This document shows positions 1-7,206 of a DNA stretch of 19,845 nucleotides, piece by piece. Made by a program: the position numbers and the translations under genes. Under the pieces are notes generated by a model. The model was not told where the DNA came from, did no database searches, and saw nothing but the letters and a program-made list of their open reading frames with translations. Source of the stretch: PZPK01 sp041590075 (GTDB taxonomy: Bacteria > Pseudomonadota > Gammaproteobacteria > Pseudomonadales > Oleiphilaceae); NCBI GenBank assembly GCA_041590075.1, contig JBFHUL010000062.1:1-19845 (forward strand). Direction: 5' to 3'. The stretch's first letter is position 1. Each line of letters begins with the position of its first letter.

Positions 1-479
1 ACCAGCAGCAGATGCAGGGGCTTGTCGATCTGCGCATTCTTGGCCACTTCTATATAGATACCGTCGCCGAGGCTGGCATGATTGATTTCGGCAAAGGGCA
101 GGTTATCGCGTGTGGCAATCAAGCCTTTCGCGACACGCTGGGCCTGTGTTTCGTCGAGCGCTGAAAAAGCTTTGAACTGCACGCCTTCTATGTTCGGAAA
201 CGCAGCAGGCAGGAAGCCATTGCTCAATACCAGTGGGTAGGCATCCACACCACCCAGCAAGGTATTGGCCGGTGCGTTTTCGTGGCCTGCGTGCGCGGCG
301 CGCTGTAGCCCCTCGAGTTTATTCAGGCGTTTCGCCGAATATTTCCAGGCTTCGGTTTTTCGGCTCGGGCGGGCGATACCGGCCAGGCCCTCAAAACGCT
401 GTTTGGCAAAGTCCTGCAGCGTAGGAGGAAGGTTGCCTTCTGCGGCTGCCTGAGGCAGCACTTCTCGCATGCTTGTCAT
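1..479 (-). CDS. sufD: SufD, Fe-S cluster scaffold subunit (N-terminal part, cut by window edge)
   Basis: This frame is open from an ATG at 479 to the left edge, giving about 159 residues of a protein normally around 420 long. The start reads MTSMREVLPQAA, and around residue 42 there is KTEAWKYS, the SufD/SufB-family motif usually seen as RTExWKYT. SufD partners SufB and the ATPase SufC in the SufBC2D scaffold, which builds Fe-S clusters in the cytoplasm, mainly under iron limitation or oxidative stress. Only the N-terminal helical domain and the start of the beta-helix core are visible. The start codon lies 12 bp after the sufC stop, with AAGGG upstream as a ribosome site; a second ATG at 470 is possible. 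It is the third gene of the sufBCD operon. A sufS cysteine desulfurase would be expected further left but cannot be seen. Confidence 0.93.
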   Translation of the reverse strand, partial: MTSMREVLPQAAAEGNLPPTLQDFAKQRFEGLAGIARPSRKTEAWKYSAKRLNKLEGLQRAAHAGHENAPANTLLGGVDAYPLVLSNGFLPAAFPNIEGVQFKAFSALDETQAQRVAKGLIATRDNLPFAEINHASLGDGIYIEVAKNAQIDKPLHLLL

Positions 480-491
480 GTAAACGATCCC

Positions 492-1250
492 TTATGCTTC
501 GGCCGCTTCGTCGATACCCAGCCAGCCGTAGCCCTTGTCTTCGAGTTCGAGAGCCAATTCTTTACCACCTGACTTGATGATGCGCCCTTGAGAGAGCACG
601 TGCACGTAGTCGGGCACGATGTAGTCCAGCAACCGTTGGTAGTGCGTCACCATGATTACGGCGCGTTCTGGCGAACGTAAGGCATTCACGCCATCGGCGA
701 CCACTTTCAGGGCGTCGATATCCAGCCCGGAGTCTGTTTCGTCGAGAATTGCCAGTTTGGGTTCGAGCATCAGCATTTGCATGATCTCATTGCGCTTCTT
801 TTCGCCACCCGAAAAGCCTTCGTTCACGCCCCGTTTCAGAAACGAGGGGTCGAGATTCACCTGCTTGATTTTCTCTTTGGCCAGTTTCATAAATTCGGCG
901 GCATTGATTTCATCAAGACCGCGATGTTGGCGAATGTTGTTGATGGCGGTTTTGAGAAACTGCAGATTACTGACGCCGGGAATTTCCACCGGATATTGGA
1001 AGGCCAGGAATACGCCTTCACGCGCACGGTCCTCGGTGGCGAGATCGAGCAGGTCCTGCCCTTCAAAATCCACACTGCCACCAGTCACCTCGAAGGCTTC
1101 GTTACCGGCCAATACCTGAGAAAGCGTACTTTTTCCCGAACCGTTCGGCCCCATAATGGCGTGCACTTCGCCCGCCTTCACTTCGAGATTGAGGCCCTTG
1201 AGAATCTGCTTGTCTTCAACTTGTGCTTGCAGGTTTTTGATACTTAACAT
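492..1250 (-). CDS. sufC: SufC, ABC-type ATPase of the Fe-S assembly complex
   Basis: The 252-residue length is normal for SufC. Visible motifs are Walker A GPNGSGKST (residues 34-42), the Q-loop in AFQYPVEIPG (about 83-92), the ABC signature FSGGEKKRNE (146-155), Walker B LAILDE followed by TDSGLD (about 167-176), and the switch histidine in VTHYQRLL (H203). FSGGEKKRNE and DETDSGLDIDALK are diagnostic of SufC rather than a transporter ATPase. It binds SufB and SufD and drives the conformational change that exposes the nascent cluster site. The ATG at 1250 is preceded by a GAGAGAG ribosome site. It lies 72 bp after sufB and 12 bp before sufD, on the same strand, so the three are almost certainly co-transcribed. 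Confidence 0.98.
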   Translation of the reverse strand: MLSIKNLQAQVEDKQILKGLNLEVKAGEVHAIMGPNGSGKSTLSQVLAGNEAFEVTGGSVDFEGQDLLDLATEDRAREGVFLAFQYPVEIPGVSNLQFLKTAINNIRQHRGLDEINAAEFMKLAKEKIKQVNLDPSFLKRGVNEGFSGGEKKRNEIMQMLMLEPKLAILDETDSGLDIDALKVVADGVNALRSPERAVIMVTHYQRLLDYIVPDYVHVLSQGRIIKSGGKELALELEDKGYGWLGIDEAAEA

Positions 1251-1269
1251 GTGTCTCTCTCATCATTCA

Positions 1270-1292
1270 GTAGCGCGTACGTTGCGCGCTAC
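1270..1292 (-). repeat. Intercistronic hairpin between sufB and sufC
   Basis: GTAGCGCG (1270-1277) and CGCGCTAC (1285-1292) are perfect 8-bp inverted arms around a 7-nt loop, in the 72-bp gap between the sufB stop and the sufC start. There is no T tract downstream on the minus strand, so it does not look like an intrinsic terminator. A role in mRNA stability or processing, or in setting SufB:SufC ratios, is inference. Confidence 0.55.
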
Positions 1293-1322
1293 GATTTGAA
1301 TTCATTCTAATAGGCGTGCTGA

Positions 1323-2771
1323 TCAGCCCACCGAACCTTCTAGGCTCACTTCGAGCAGTTTGGTGGCTTCGACAGCGAATTCCATTGGCAGCTCTTTGAA
1401 TACTTCTTTGCAGAAGCCATTCACAATCATGGACACGGCGTGTTCCGCGTCGATGCCGCGCTGCTGGCACAGGAACAACTGGTCATCACTGACCTTCGAT
1501 GTCGTGGCCTCGTGCTCCACAATCGCCGACTTGTTCTTGCTCTCAATGTAAGGAAAGGTGTGGGCACCGCACTGATCACCGATGAGCAAAGAATCGCACT
1601 GGGTGTAATTGCGCGCGTTTTCGGCGCCGGGGCCAAACCGCACCAGTCCGCGGTAGGAGCTGTTACTTCTTCCGGCAGAAATACCTTTGGAGATGATGGT
1701 GCTACGGGTGTTTTTGCCCAAATGAATCATCTTGGTGCCGGTATCGGCCTGCTGAAAGTTGTTGGTGAGGGCGACCGAATAAAACTCGCCGACGCTGTTT
1801 TCGCCGCGCAAGACACAGCTTGGATACTTCCAGGTAATTGCGGACCCGGTTTCCACTTGCGTCCATGAGATTTTCGAGTTTTTGCCGATACAGGCGCCGC
1901 GCTTGGTGACAAAGTTGTAGATGCCGCCTTTGCCTTCTTCGTCGCCGGGATACCAGTTTTGCACGGTAGAGTATTTGATTTCGGCGTCGTCCAGCGCGAC
2001 CAGTTCCACCACTGCAGCATGCAGCTGGTTTTCGTCCCGCATGGGGGCGGTGCAGCCCTCAAGATAACTGACGTGACTGCCTTCTTCGGCAACGATCAAC
2101 GTGCGCTCAAATTGCCCGGTGTTGGCTTCGTTGATGCGAAAATAGGTAGACAGCTCCAGCGGGCAGCGCACGCCTTTGGGGATATAGACAAAGGAGCCAT
2201 CACTGAATACCGCGGAATTGAGCGCGGCGAAGAAGTTGTCTTTCTGGGGCACAACCGAACCGAGATATTTTTTAATCAGTTCCGGGTGTTTGTGTACCGC
2301 TTCTGAAATAGGGCAAAAGATGACGCCTGCTTCGGTGAGCTTTTCCTTAAAAGTCGTGGTGATCGACACACTGTCGAATACTGCATCCACGGCGACTCCG
2401 GCCAGACGAGCACGCTCGTGCAGGGGAATGCCCAGTTTTTCGTAGGTTCTGAGCAGCTCCGGATCGACTTCATCCAGACTTTTGGGTGCATCGTCTTTCG
2501 ATTTGGGGGCGGAATAGTAGGCTATTTCGTTGTAGTCGATTTTTGGGAACTTAACGTGCGCCCACTCGGGCTCTTCCATTTCCAGCCATTGCCGGTAAGC
2601 CTGCAGGCGCCATTCCAGCATCCACTCCGGCTCTTTCTTTTTTGCCGATAAGCGGCGAATAACGTCTTCATTGAGGCCGGGCTCAAAGGTTTCCGACTCA
2701 ATGTTGGTCACGAAGCCGTGCTGGTATTCGCGTTTGATCAGGTCTTTAACAGCCTTATCTGATTCAGACAT
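1323..2771 (-). CDS. sufB: SufB, Fe-S cluster scaffold subunit
   Basis: From the ATG at 2771 this gives 482 residues (MSESDKAVKDL...), close to the family length of 480-495, and it aligns from memory along its whole length with E. coli SufB. Landmarks are KKEPEWMLEWRL near the N-terminus, YIPKGVRCP, SYLEGCTAP (a conserved Cys), TVQNWYPGDEEGKGG, GSAITWKYPSC, QADTGTKMIHLGKNT, NYTQCDSLLIG (the key C-terminal Cys, equivalent to E. coli C405) and the C-terminus LEVSLEGSVG. It is the main scaffold of SufBC2D. The frame stays open to a TTG at 2825, which has GAGAG about 10 nt upstream, but the extra 18 residues do not resemble SufB, so I prefer the ATG. The ribosome site at that ATG is weak (GTGAG). 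It is the first gene of the operon, driven by the IscR-box promoter at 2986-3014. Confidence 0.97.
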   Translation of the reverse strand: MSESDKAVKDLIKREYQHGFVTNIESETFEPGLNEDVIRRLSAKKKEPEWMLEWRLQAYRQWLEMEEPEWAHVKFPKIDYNEIAYYSAPKSKDDAPKSLDEVDPELLRTYEKLGIPLHERARLAGVAVDAVFDSVSITTTFKEKLTEAGVIFCPISEAVHKHPELIKKYLGSVVPQKDNFFAALNSAVFSDGSFVYIPKGVRCPLELSTYFRINEANTGQFERTLIVAEEGSHVSYLEGCTAPMRDENQLHAAVVELVALDDAEIKYSTVQNWYPGDEEGKGGIYNFVTKRGACIGKNSKISWTQVETGSAITWKYPSCVLRGENSVGEFYSVALTNNFQQADTGTKMIHLGKNTRSTIISKGISAGRSNSSYRGLVRFGPGAENARNYTQCDSLLIGDQCGAHTFPYIESKNKSAIVEHEATTSKVSDDQLFLCQQRGIDAEHAVSMIVNGFCKEVFKELPMEFAVEATKLLEVSLEGSVG

Positions 2772-2773
2772 GC

Positions 2774-2842
2774 TCACAGTTGCTCGTTGTTGGCCTTGAT
2801 TTGAGCGCATGGGCGCCACAAGCAAGGTCGGGTTTCTCTCAT
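2774..2842 (-). other. Possible 22-codon upstream reading frame in the sufB leader
   Basis: An ATG at 2842 opens a frame of 22 codons (it begins MRETRPCLWRPC, with two Cys and three Arg). It ends in TGA at 2774, only two bases before the sufB ATG and out of frame with it. Stop/start proximity like this could allow coupled translation, which would compensate for the weak sufB ribosome site. There is no good Shine-Dalgarno site before its own ATG, so it may be chance. Confidence 0.2.
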
Positions 2843-2860
2843 GTTCGAATAAGTTCGAAC
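2843..2860. repeat. 18-bp TTCGAA dyad in the sufB leader
   Basis: GTTCGAA (2843-2849) and TTCGAAC (2854-2860) are perfect 7-bp inverted arms around TAAG. TTCGAA is itself palindromic, so the element also reads as a direct repeat. It lies between the promoter and sufB and abuts the possible upstream ATG at 2842. It could be an operator for a second regulator or an RNA hairpin in the leader. Confidence 0.45.
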
Positions 2861-2985
2861 TGCTTTGACCGCCGGTTGAATACTCGTGCGGTGCTGATAC
2901 CTGGCAAATCCCTGCCTTATGGTTATTGATGTGCTGCAGTATTGAAGTTGTGTTGTTAGGGGGCGGCCGGCCCCTGAGCGATCAA

Positions 2986-3014
2986 ATTATATAATAACCA
3001 AGTAAAATAGTCAG
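2986..3014 (-). promoter_or_regulatory. sufB promoter (sigma70 type)
   Basis: On the minus strand a perfect TATAAT -10 (plus positions 2986-2991) sits 17 bp from CTGACT as -35 (3009-3014, four of six matches to TTGACA). Transcription would start near 2979, leaving a leader of about 208 nt to the sufB ATG. The -35 and spacer lie inside the IscR box, the usual geometry for IscR repression. Confidence 0.75.
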
Positions 3015-3018
3015 GTAT
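2994..3018 (-). promoter_or_regulatory. Type 1 IscR binding site
   Basis: Compared with the published type 1 consensus, ATASYYGACT-RWWWY-AGTCRRSTAT, the site matches at 22 of 25 positions. The minus strand reads ATACCTGACT, then ATTTT, then ACTTGGTTAT, so one half-site is perfect and the other has three mismatches. IscR carrying a [2Fe-2S] cluster binds such sites and represses Fe-S biogenesis operons when clusters are plentiful. Its overlap with the sufB -35 and spacer supports direct repression. The regulator gene is not in this window. Confidence 0.75.
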
Positions 3019-3159
3019 TTTTGCTGGGCGCCACAGCGGTACAACGGGCGCGCATTGTAGCGGTTTTTTGATCAGAAATCAGGTTTCGTGTGCGGCAGTA
3101 TCCCCGCTATGGGCCGGGTGCTTTCGCCGCCAGTGATTTGTTCTAAGCTAAAGGGCAGG

Positions 3160-3187
3160 GGTTGCGGTTTTTGGGGCAACCGTTTTT
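3160..3187 (+). terminator. Terminator-like hairpin upstream of the gamma-glutamyl ligase gene (possible attenuator)
   Basis: GGTTGC (3160-3165) pairs with GCAACC (3176-3181) across a 10-nt loop, followed at once by GTTTTTGG. This ends about 27 nt before the ATG at 3214. The 6-bp stem and T run resemble a weak intrinsic terminator or attenuator in the operon leader. The loop and tail also form an imperfect direct repeat (CGGTTTTTGG and CCGTTTTTGG). It may be chance. Confidence 0.3.
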
Positions 3188-3213
3188 GGTTGGCAGATAA
3201 GGCAGGGTGGCAC

Positions 3214-4593
3214 ATGAGTCAGGATGCGAGAAAGGTGAAAACCGCTGCGCAGGCAAGGAAACTGGTTGAGAAGCGAGGGCTTTCACACGTAAAAGTGGCC
3301 GTGACCGACATTGATGGCGTCTTGCGTGGCAAGTACATGAGCCGCGAGAAGTTCTTCTCAGCGCTCGAAAAGGGCTTTGGTTTTTGCGATGTGGTGCTGG
3401 GCTGGGACAGTGATGATCAGCTCTACGAGCAAGCCGGGGTGAACTACACCGGCTGGCAAACCGGTTACCCGGATGCGCCGGTGGTGATTCTGCCCGACAC
3501 CTGTCGCGAATTGCCTGAAGAACCGGGCATGCTGTTTTTTCTGGCCGAGTTTGCCGCACCTGCCGAGGCGATCTGCCCACGCGCTTGTCTGCGTCGAGTA
3601 TTACAGAAAGCGGGTGAAATGGGATTCTCTCTGCATGCCGCCTTTGAGTATGAGTTCTTTCTGTTTAACGAAACCCCCGATTCCGTGCGTGACAAAGGGT
3701 TTAAGCAGCTTCAACCGCTGACTCCTGGCAATTTTGGCTATTCGGTGTTGCGTAATTCGGTACACGCCGAGCACTATCATTCGCTTCTTTCGCTCTGTGA
3801 AGACATGGATTTTTCGCTCGAGGGTTTGCATACCGAAACGGGGCCTGGCGTGTGGGAAGCGGCGATTAATGTGGATGCCGCTTTATCGGCAGCCGACAAA
3901 GCCAACCTGTTTAAAACCTTCGTAAAGGTCTGGGCACAGCGCCGCGATATGATGGCCTGCTTCATGGCCAAGTGGTCCAACGACTATCCGGGGCAAAGCG
4001 GGCACATTCACCTTTCGCTGCAGGATGCGAAAGGTCAAGCCGTCTTTCATGATGCGCAGGCTGAATACGGGATGAGTGCACTGCAACGGCACTTCGTGGC
4101 CGGTCAGCAGGCCTACATGCCCGAGCTGTGTGCCATGTACGCCCAGAGTGTGAATGCCTACACCCGCATGGTGCCGGGCTTCTGGGCGCCCACCGATGCT
4201 ACCTGGGCGGTCGATAATCGTACGGCTGCCCTGCGGGTGATTTCCGGCGGGCCAACCTCACAGCGAGTGGAAGTGCGCCTCACTGCCGCCGATGCCAACC
4301 CCTATCTCGCATTGGCTGCCGCTGTTGCGTCGGGATTGCGTGGTATTGAAGAACAACTGGAGCTGGGGGACCCCGTGGTGGGGAATGCCTATGAACAGCG
4401 TTTTCCGGAAGCGCAACGTTTGCCCGAAACACTTGATCGTGCCGCCGAAAACCTCGCGCATTCGGCGATGGCGCGCACGGCCTTCGGTGACGCGTTTGTG
4501 GAGCATTATGTGGCGACGCGTCATTGGGAAAGTCGCCGCTATCGTCAGCATGTGAGCGACTGGGAATTGCAGCGTTATTTCGAAATTATCTGA
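3214..4593 (+). CDS. Glutamine synthetase-like gamma-glutamyl-amine ligase
   Basis: The protein has 459 residues from the ATG at 3214, preceded by an AGGGTGG-like ribosome site; an upstream GTG at 3088 would add 42 residues unlike the family. It is a glutamine synthetase-fold enzyme: the N-terminal beta-grasp domain carries TDIDGVLRGKYM (31-42), and the catalytic domain carries the metal-binding FEYEFF (E145, E147), ETGPGVWEAAI (E208, E215), SGHIHLSL (H264, H266) and DNRTAALRV. The DIDGVLRGKYM form is typical of the PuuA/GlnA3/GlnA4/IpuC branch, which joins glutamate through its gamma-carboxyl to amines or amino alcohols instead of ammonia. The C-terminus lacks the adenylylation-loop tyrosine context of housekeeping GlnA. 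It leads an operon with an aldehyde and an alcohol dehydrogenase, which supports an amino-alcohol or polyamine substrate. The exact substrate is not readable from sequence. Confidence 0.85.
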   Translation: MSQDARKVKTAAQARKLVEKRGLSHVKVAVTDIDGVLRGKYMSREKFFSALEKGFGFCDVVLGWDSDDQLYEQAGVNYTGWQTGYPDAPVVILPDTCRELPEEPGMLFFLAEFAAPAEAICPRACLRRVLQKAGEMGFSLHAAFEYEFFLFNETPDSVRDKGFKQLQPLTPGNFGYSVLRNSVHAEHYHSLLSLCEDMDFSLEGLHTETGPGVWEAAINVDAALSAADKANLFKTFVKVWAQRRDMMACFMAKWSNDYPGQSGHIHLSLQDAKGQAVFHDAQAEYGMSALQRHFVAGQQAYMPELCAMYAQSVNAYTRMVPGFWAPTDATWAVDNRTAALRVISGGPTSQRVEVRLTAADANPYLALAAAVASGLRGIEEQLELGDPVVGNAYEQRFPEAQRLPETLDRAAENLAHSAMARTAFGDAFVEHYVATRHWESRRYRQHVSDWELQRYFEII

Positions 4594-4626
4594 GGTTGCC
4601 CGCAGGGCACGCGGTAAGGAAGGTTC

Positions 4627-6015
4627 ATGACTCAATTCGAATGTATTTCACCGGTAGACGGTGCTGTGTACGTGCAGCGCGATTACGCCAGCAGCAAGCA
4701 GATCGCTGCAGCGCTCGAGCGGGCAGAGTCTGCGCAACATGCCTGGCAGCAGCAAGGGCTGGCCAGCCGGCAGGCACTGTGCCGGGCGTTTTTGGCTGAA
4801 TTTGCCAAACAGGAGACGCGGATCAGTGAGCATTTATGCTGGCAAATGGGCCGCCCGGTGCGCTTTGGGGCGCCGGAGGTGCGCGGTTTTCTGGAGCGTG
4901 GTCATACCATGATCGATCTGGCGCCCGAGGCGCTGGCCGATATTACCTTGCCCTACAAACCCGGCTTTCAGCGCTATATCAAGCGCGTGCCGCTGGGGGT
5001 TGCCTTGGTGATCGCGCCCTGGAATTACCCCTATCTTACTGCGGTGAATGCCATGCTGCCCGCGCTGCTGGCGGGCAATACGGTGGTGCTGAAGCATTCT
5101 ACCCAAACGCCCCTATGCGCCGAGCTCTTGGGTGAGGTCGCCCAGCGCGCCGGGTTTCCGCCAGGTGTGCTGCAAACACTGCATCTGGATCACCAGCAGG
5201 TGGCGGAGGTCGTCAAGCATCCTGCCATTGCGCATATCGCGTTTACCGGTTCGGTGTCTGGAGGGCAGCAGATTGAGCATCACACCGCAGCCTTGTTCAA
5301 GCATGTGGGGCTGGAACTGGGCGGCAAGGACCCCGCCTTCGTGCGTGCGGATGCCGATCTCGCGCAGGCCGTTGAGACGGTGATCGATGGCGCGATGTTC
5401 AATTCCGGGCAGTCCTGTTGCGGCATCGAGCGGGCCTATGTGCACGCCTCCGTTTATGATGAATTTGTCGCCCGCGCCGAAGCGCTGGTGAAGCAGTATG
5501 TATTGGGGCGGCCGGATGATGCGGCAACCACTTTGGGCCCCATGGTATCGGCCCGAGCGGCGAGCTTTGTACGCGCGCAGATCAGTGAAGCCTGTTCTCA
5601 GGGGGCTCGCGGGCTGATTTCCGAAGCCGGGTTTGAATACAGTCGTCCTGAAACTGCCTATCTCGCTCCCCAGCTGTTAGTGAATGTGCATCATGGCATG
5701 CGTGTGATGACGGAGGAGACTTTTGGCCCGGTCTTGGGCATCCAGGTTGTGCGGTCCGACGACGAAGCTCTGGCGCTGATGAACGACTCAGCGTTCGGCC
5801 TCACTGCCGCCATCTTTTCTCGGGATCTGAAAACAGCTGCCGAGTTGGGTGCGCGCGTGCAGACTGGAACGGTATTTGTGAACCGCTGTGATTATTTGGA
5901 TCCCGAACTGGCCTGGACCGGCGTTAAGCACTCCGGCCGCGGTTGTACCTTGTCGCGCATCGGGTTTGAGCATCTCACGCGGCCACAGTCATTTCATATC
6001 AAGGAGATTTCCTGA
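4627..6015 (+). CDS. NAD(P)-dependent aldehyde dehydrogenase
   Basis: The 462-residue length is normal for the aldehyde dehydrogenase superfamily. Visible are IAPWNYPY with the oxyanion-hole Asn (N133), FTGSVSGG in the cofactor-binding region (206-213), the general base Glu in LELGGKDP (E230), the catalytic Cys in NSGQSCC (C264), and EETFGPVLG near the C-terminal third. It should oxidise an aldehyde to an acid using NAD(P)+. It starts 33 bp after the ligase gene with a strong AAGGAAGG ribosome site, and its TGA is followed directly by the ATG of the alcohol dehydrogenase. In this context it is the likely last oxidation step on a gamma-glutamylated or free amino aldehyde, analogous to PuuC or IpuI. 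Substrate assignment is inference. Confidence 0.93.
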   Translation: MTQFECISPVDGAVYVQRDYASSKQIAAALERAESAQHAWQQQGLASRQALCRAFLAEFAKQETRISEHLCWQMGRPVRFGAPEVRGFLERGHTMIDLAPEALADITLPYKPGFQRYIKRVPLGVALVIAPWNYPYLTAVNAMLPALLAGNTVVLKHSTQTPLCAELLGEVAQRAGFPPGVLQTLHLDHQQVAEVVKHPAIAHIAFTGSVSGGQQIEHHTAALFKHVGLELGGKDPAFVRADADLAQAVETVIDGAMFNSGQSCCGIERAYVHASVYDEFVARAEALVKQYVLGRPDDAATTLGPMVSARAASFVRAQISEACSQGARGLISEAGFEYSRPETAYLAPQLLVNVHHGMRVMTEETFGPVLGIQVVRSDDEALALMNDSAFGLTAAIFSRDLKTAAELGARVQTGTVFVNRCDYLDPELAWTGVKHSGRGCTLSRIGFEHLTRPQSFHIKEIS

Positions 6016-7206
6016 ATGAGCGAGCGCTTTTATGCGAATTGGAATTATCCCACTCAGGTGCTGGCAGGGCTCGGTCGGCATCGGGAATTACCTGCCCTGT
6101 GTATTGAACGAGGCTTCCGCCGCCCCCTGATCGTGACTGATCCGGGTTTGCGTGCATTGCCCATGGTGACGGCGCTTGAGCAGGCTTTGCAGGACGGTGG
6201 CGTCGACGTTGAAGTGTTTGCGGACATTAAAGGGAATCCCGGCGGGCAACATGTGATGGCCGGTGTCGAGGTATACCTCGACACCGGCCGTGATAGTGTG
6301 ATTGCGCTGGGTGGAGGCTCGGCGATGGATTGCGCCAAAGCCATTGCTCTGATGGTGGGGCAGAATCGCCCTTTGTGGGATTTCGAAGATGTGGGGGATA
6401 ACTGGTCGCGGGTGCGCGAAGACGGTATGGCGCCAGTGATTGCCTTGCCCACCACGGCGGGAACGGGATCTGAAGTCGGCCGGGCGTCAGTGATTACGCA
6501 TGAAGAGGCGCAGCGCAAAGTGATTATCTTCCACCCGGCCATGTTACCGGCGACGGTCATTCTCGATGGCGAATTGTGCACCGGCTTACCTGCTGCGATC
6601 ACTGCCGCTACGGGCATGGATGCACTGTCCCATTGTCTCGAAGCCTACTGCGCGAATGCCTATCATCCGATGGCGGAGGGCATTGCCCAGGAAGGGATGC
6701 GGCTGATTCGTACCTATTTGCCACGCGCCTTTGTAGATGGGCTCGATCTGGATGCGCGGCAGCAGATGCTGGTGGCATCGGCCATGGGGGCTACCGCATT
6801 TCAGCGCGGCCTTGGTGCCATGCATGCCTTGGCACACAGTCTCGGCGCACTGTACGACGCGCACCACGGCCTACTCAATGCCGTACTCATGCCTTATGTT
6901 CTCGAGGCCAATCGCTCTGCTGTGGCTGACCGCATGGTGCGTCTGGCACGTTTGCTGGGTTTGCCCCGGCACGACTTTGACGCAGTGCTGCAATGGGTGC
7001 TGGATCTTCGCCGGGGGCTGGACATTCCCGATTCGCTCACCGCGATGGGTTTGTCAGACATTGATGCACCCCGAATCGCCGCGATGGCCGTGCAAGATCC
7101 CGCCGCGGCGGGGAATCCGGTTGGCTTTGATGAGGCAGCTTACCGGCGTATTCTTGAAGCTGCTCACAGCGGTGATGGGGCGCGATTGCGCGGAGGAGTG
7201 GCTTAA
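6016..7206 (+). CDS. Iron-containing (group III) alcohol dehydrogenase
   Basis: This 396-residue protein has the group III alcohol dehydrogenase layout. The N-terminal NAD domain carries IALGGGSAMDCAK (about 96-108) and LPTTAGTGSEVG (144-155). The iron-binding helical domain carries the full ligand set: D202 and H206 in GMDALSHCLEAY, H270 in GAMHALAHS and H284 in DAHHGLLNAVLMPY. It should interconvert a primary alcohol and an aldehyde with NAD(P)H. The gene starts on the base after the aldehyde dehydrogenase stop, and its TAA overlaps the next ATG as TAATG, so all three are translationally coupled. Codons 81-92 contain a perfect 32-bp palindrome, listed separately. The pairing with the aldehyde dehydrogenase suggests stepwise oxidation of an amino alcohol after gamma-glutamylation. 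Confidence 0.93.
   Translation: MSERFYANWNYPTQVLAGLGRHRELPALCIERGFRRPLIVTDPGLRALPMVTALEQALQDGGVDVEVFADIKGNPGGQHVMAGVEVYLDTGRDSVIALGGGSAMDCAKAIALMVGQNRPLWDFEDVGDNWSRVREDGMAPVIALPTTAGTGSEVGRASVITHEEAQRKVIIFHPAMLPATVILDGELCTGLPAAITAATGMDALSHCLEAYCANAYHPMAEGIAQEGMRLIRTYLPRAFVDGLDLDARQQMLVASAMGATAFQRGLGAMHALAHSLGALYDAHHGLLNAVLMPYVLEANRSAVADRMVRLARLLGLPRHDFDAVLQWVLDLRRGLDIPDSLTAMGLSDIDAPRIAAMAVQDPAAAGNPVGFDEAAYRRILEAAHSGDGARLRGGVA
6258..6289. repeat. Perfect 32-bp palindrome inside the iron alcohol dehydrogenase gene
   Basis: The half-site GGCCGGTGTCGAGGTA is followed with no spacer by its exact reverse complement. It lies in codons 81-92 and encodes the stretch AGVEVYLDTG, just before the GGGSAMD nucleotide-binding motif. 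In RNA it could fold into a stem of about 14 bp with a 4-nt loop; in DNA it could extrude as a cruciform. The reading frame is intact across it. Confidence 0.95.

Larger units (their letters stand above)
2772..3213. other. Divergent intergenic region between sufB and the glutamine synthetase-like gene
   Basis: This 442-bp stretch holds no convincing protein gene apart from a possible 22-codon upstream frame. It contains the sufB promoter and IscR box, a long sufB leader with a GC-rich hairpin near its 5' end (GGGGC 2960-2964 with GCCCC 2970-2974 on the plus strand) and a TTCGAA dyad, and a terminator-like hairpin just before the rightward gene. No iscR or sufR regulator gene is present here, although iscR often precedes sufB in gammaproteobacteria. 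I could not assign a convincing promoter for the rightward gene. Confidence 0.7.

Noticed and set aside
3088..3213. N-terminal extension of the gamma-glutamyl ligase from a GTG at 3088
   Set aside because: The added 42 residues do not resemble the family, and the ATG at 3214 has a plausible ribosome site and a family-like start.
6054..6617. Minus-strand open frame of 187 codons opposite the alcohol dehydrogenase
   Set aside because: It is antisense to a gene with a complete iron-ligand set; its Ser/Pro/Thr-rich translation is typical of reverse-frame artefacts.
7099..7112. 14-bp palindrome CCCGCCGCGGCGGG in the alcohol dehydrogenase gene
   Set aside because: A palindrome of this length is expected about once in a GC-rich window of this size, unlike the 32-bp one.
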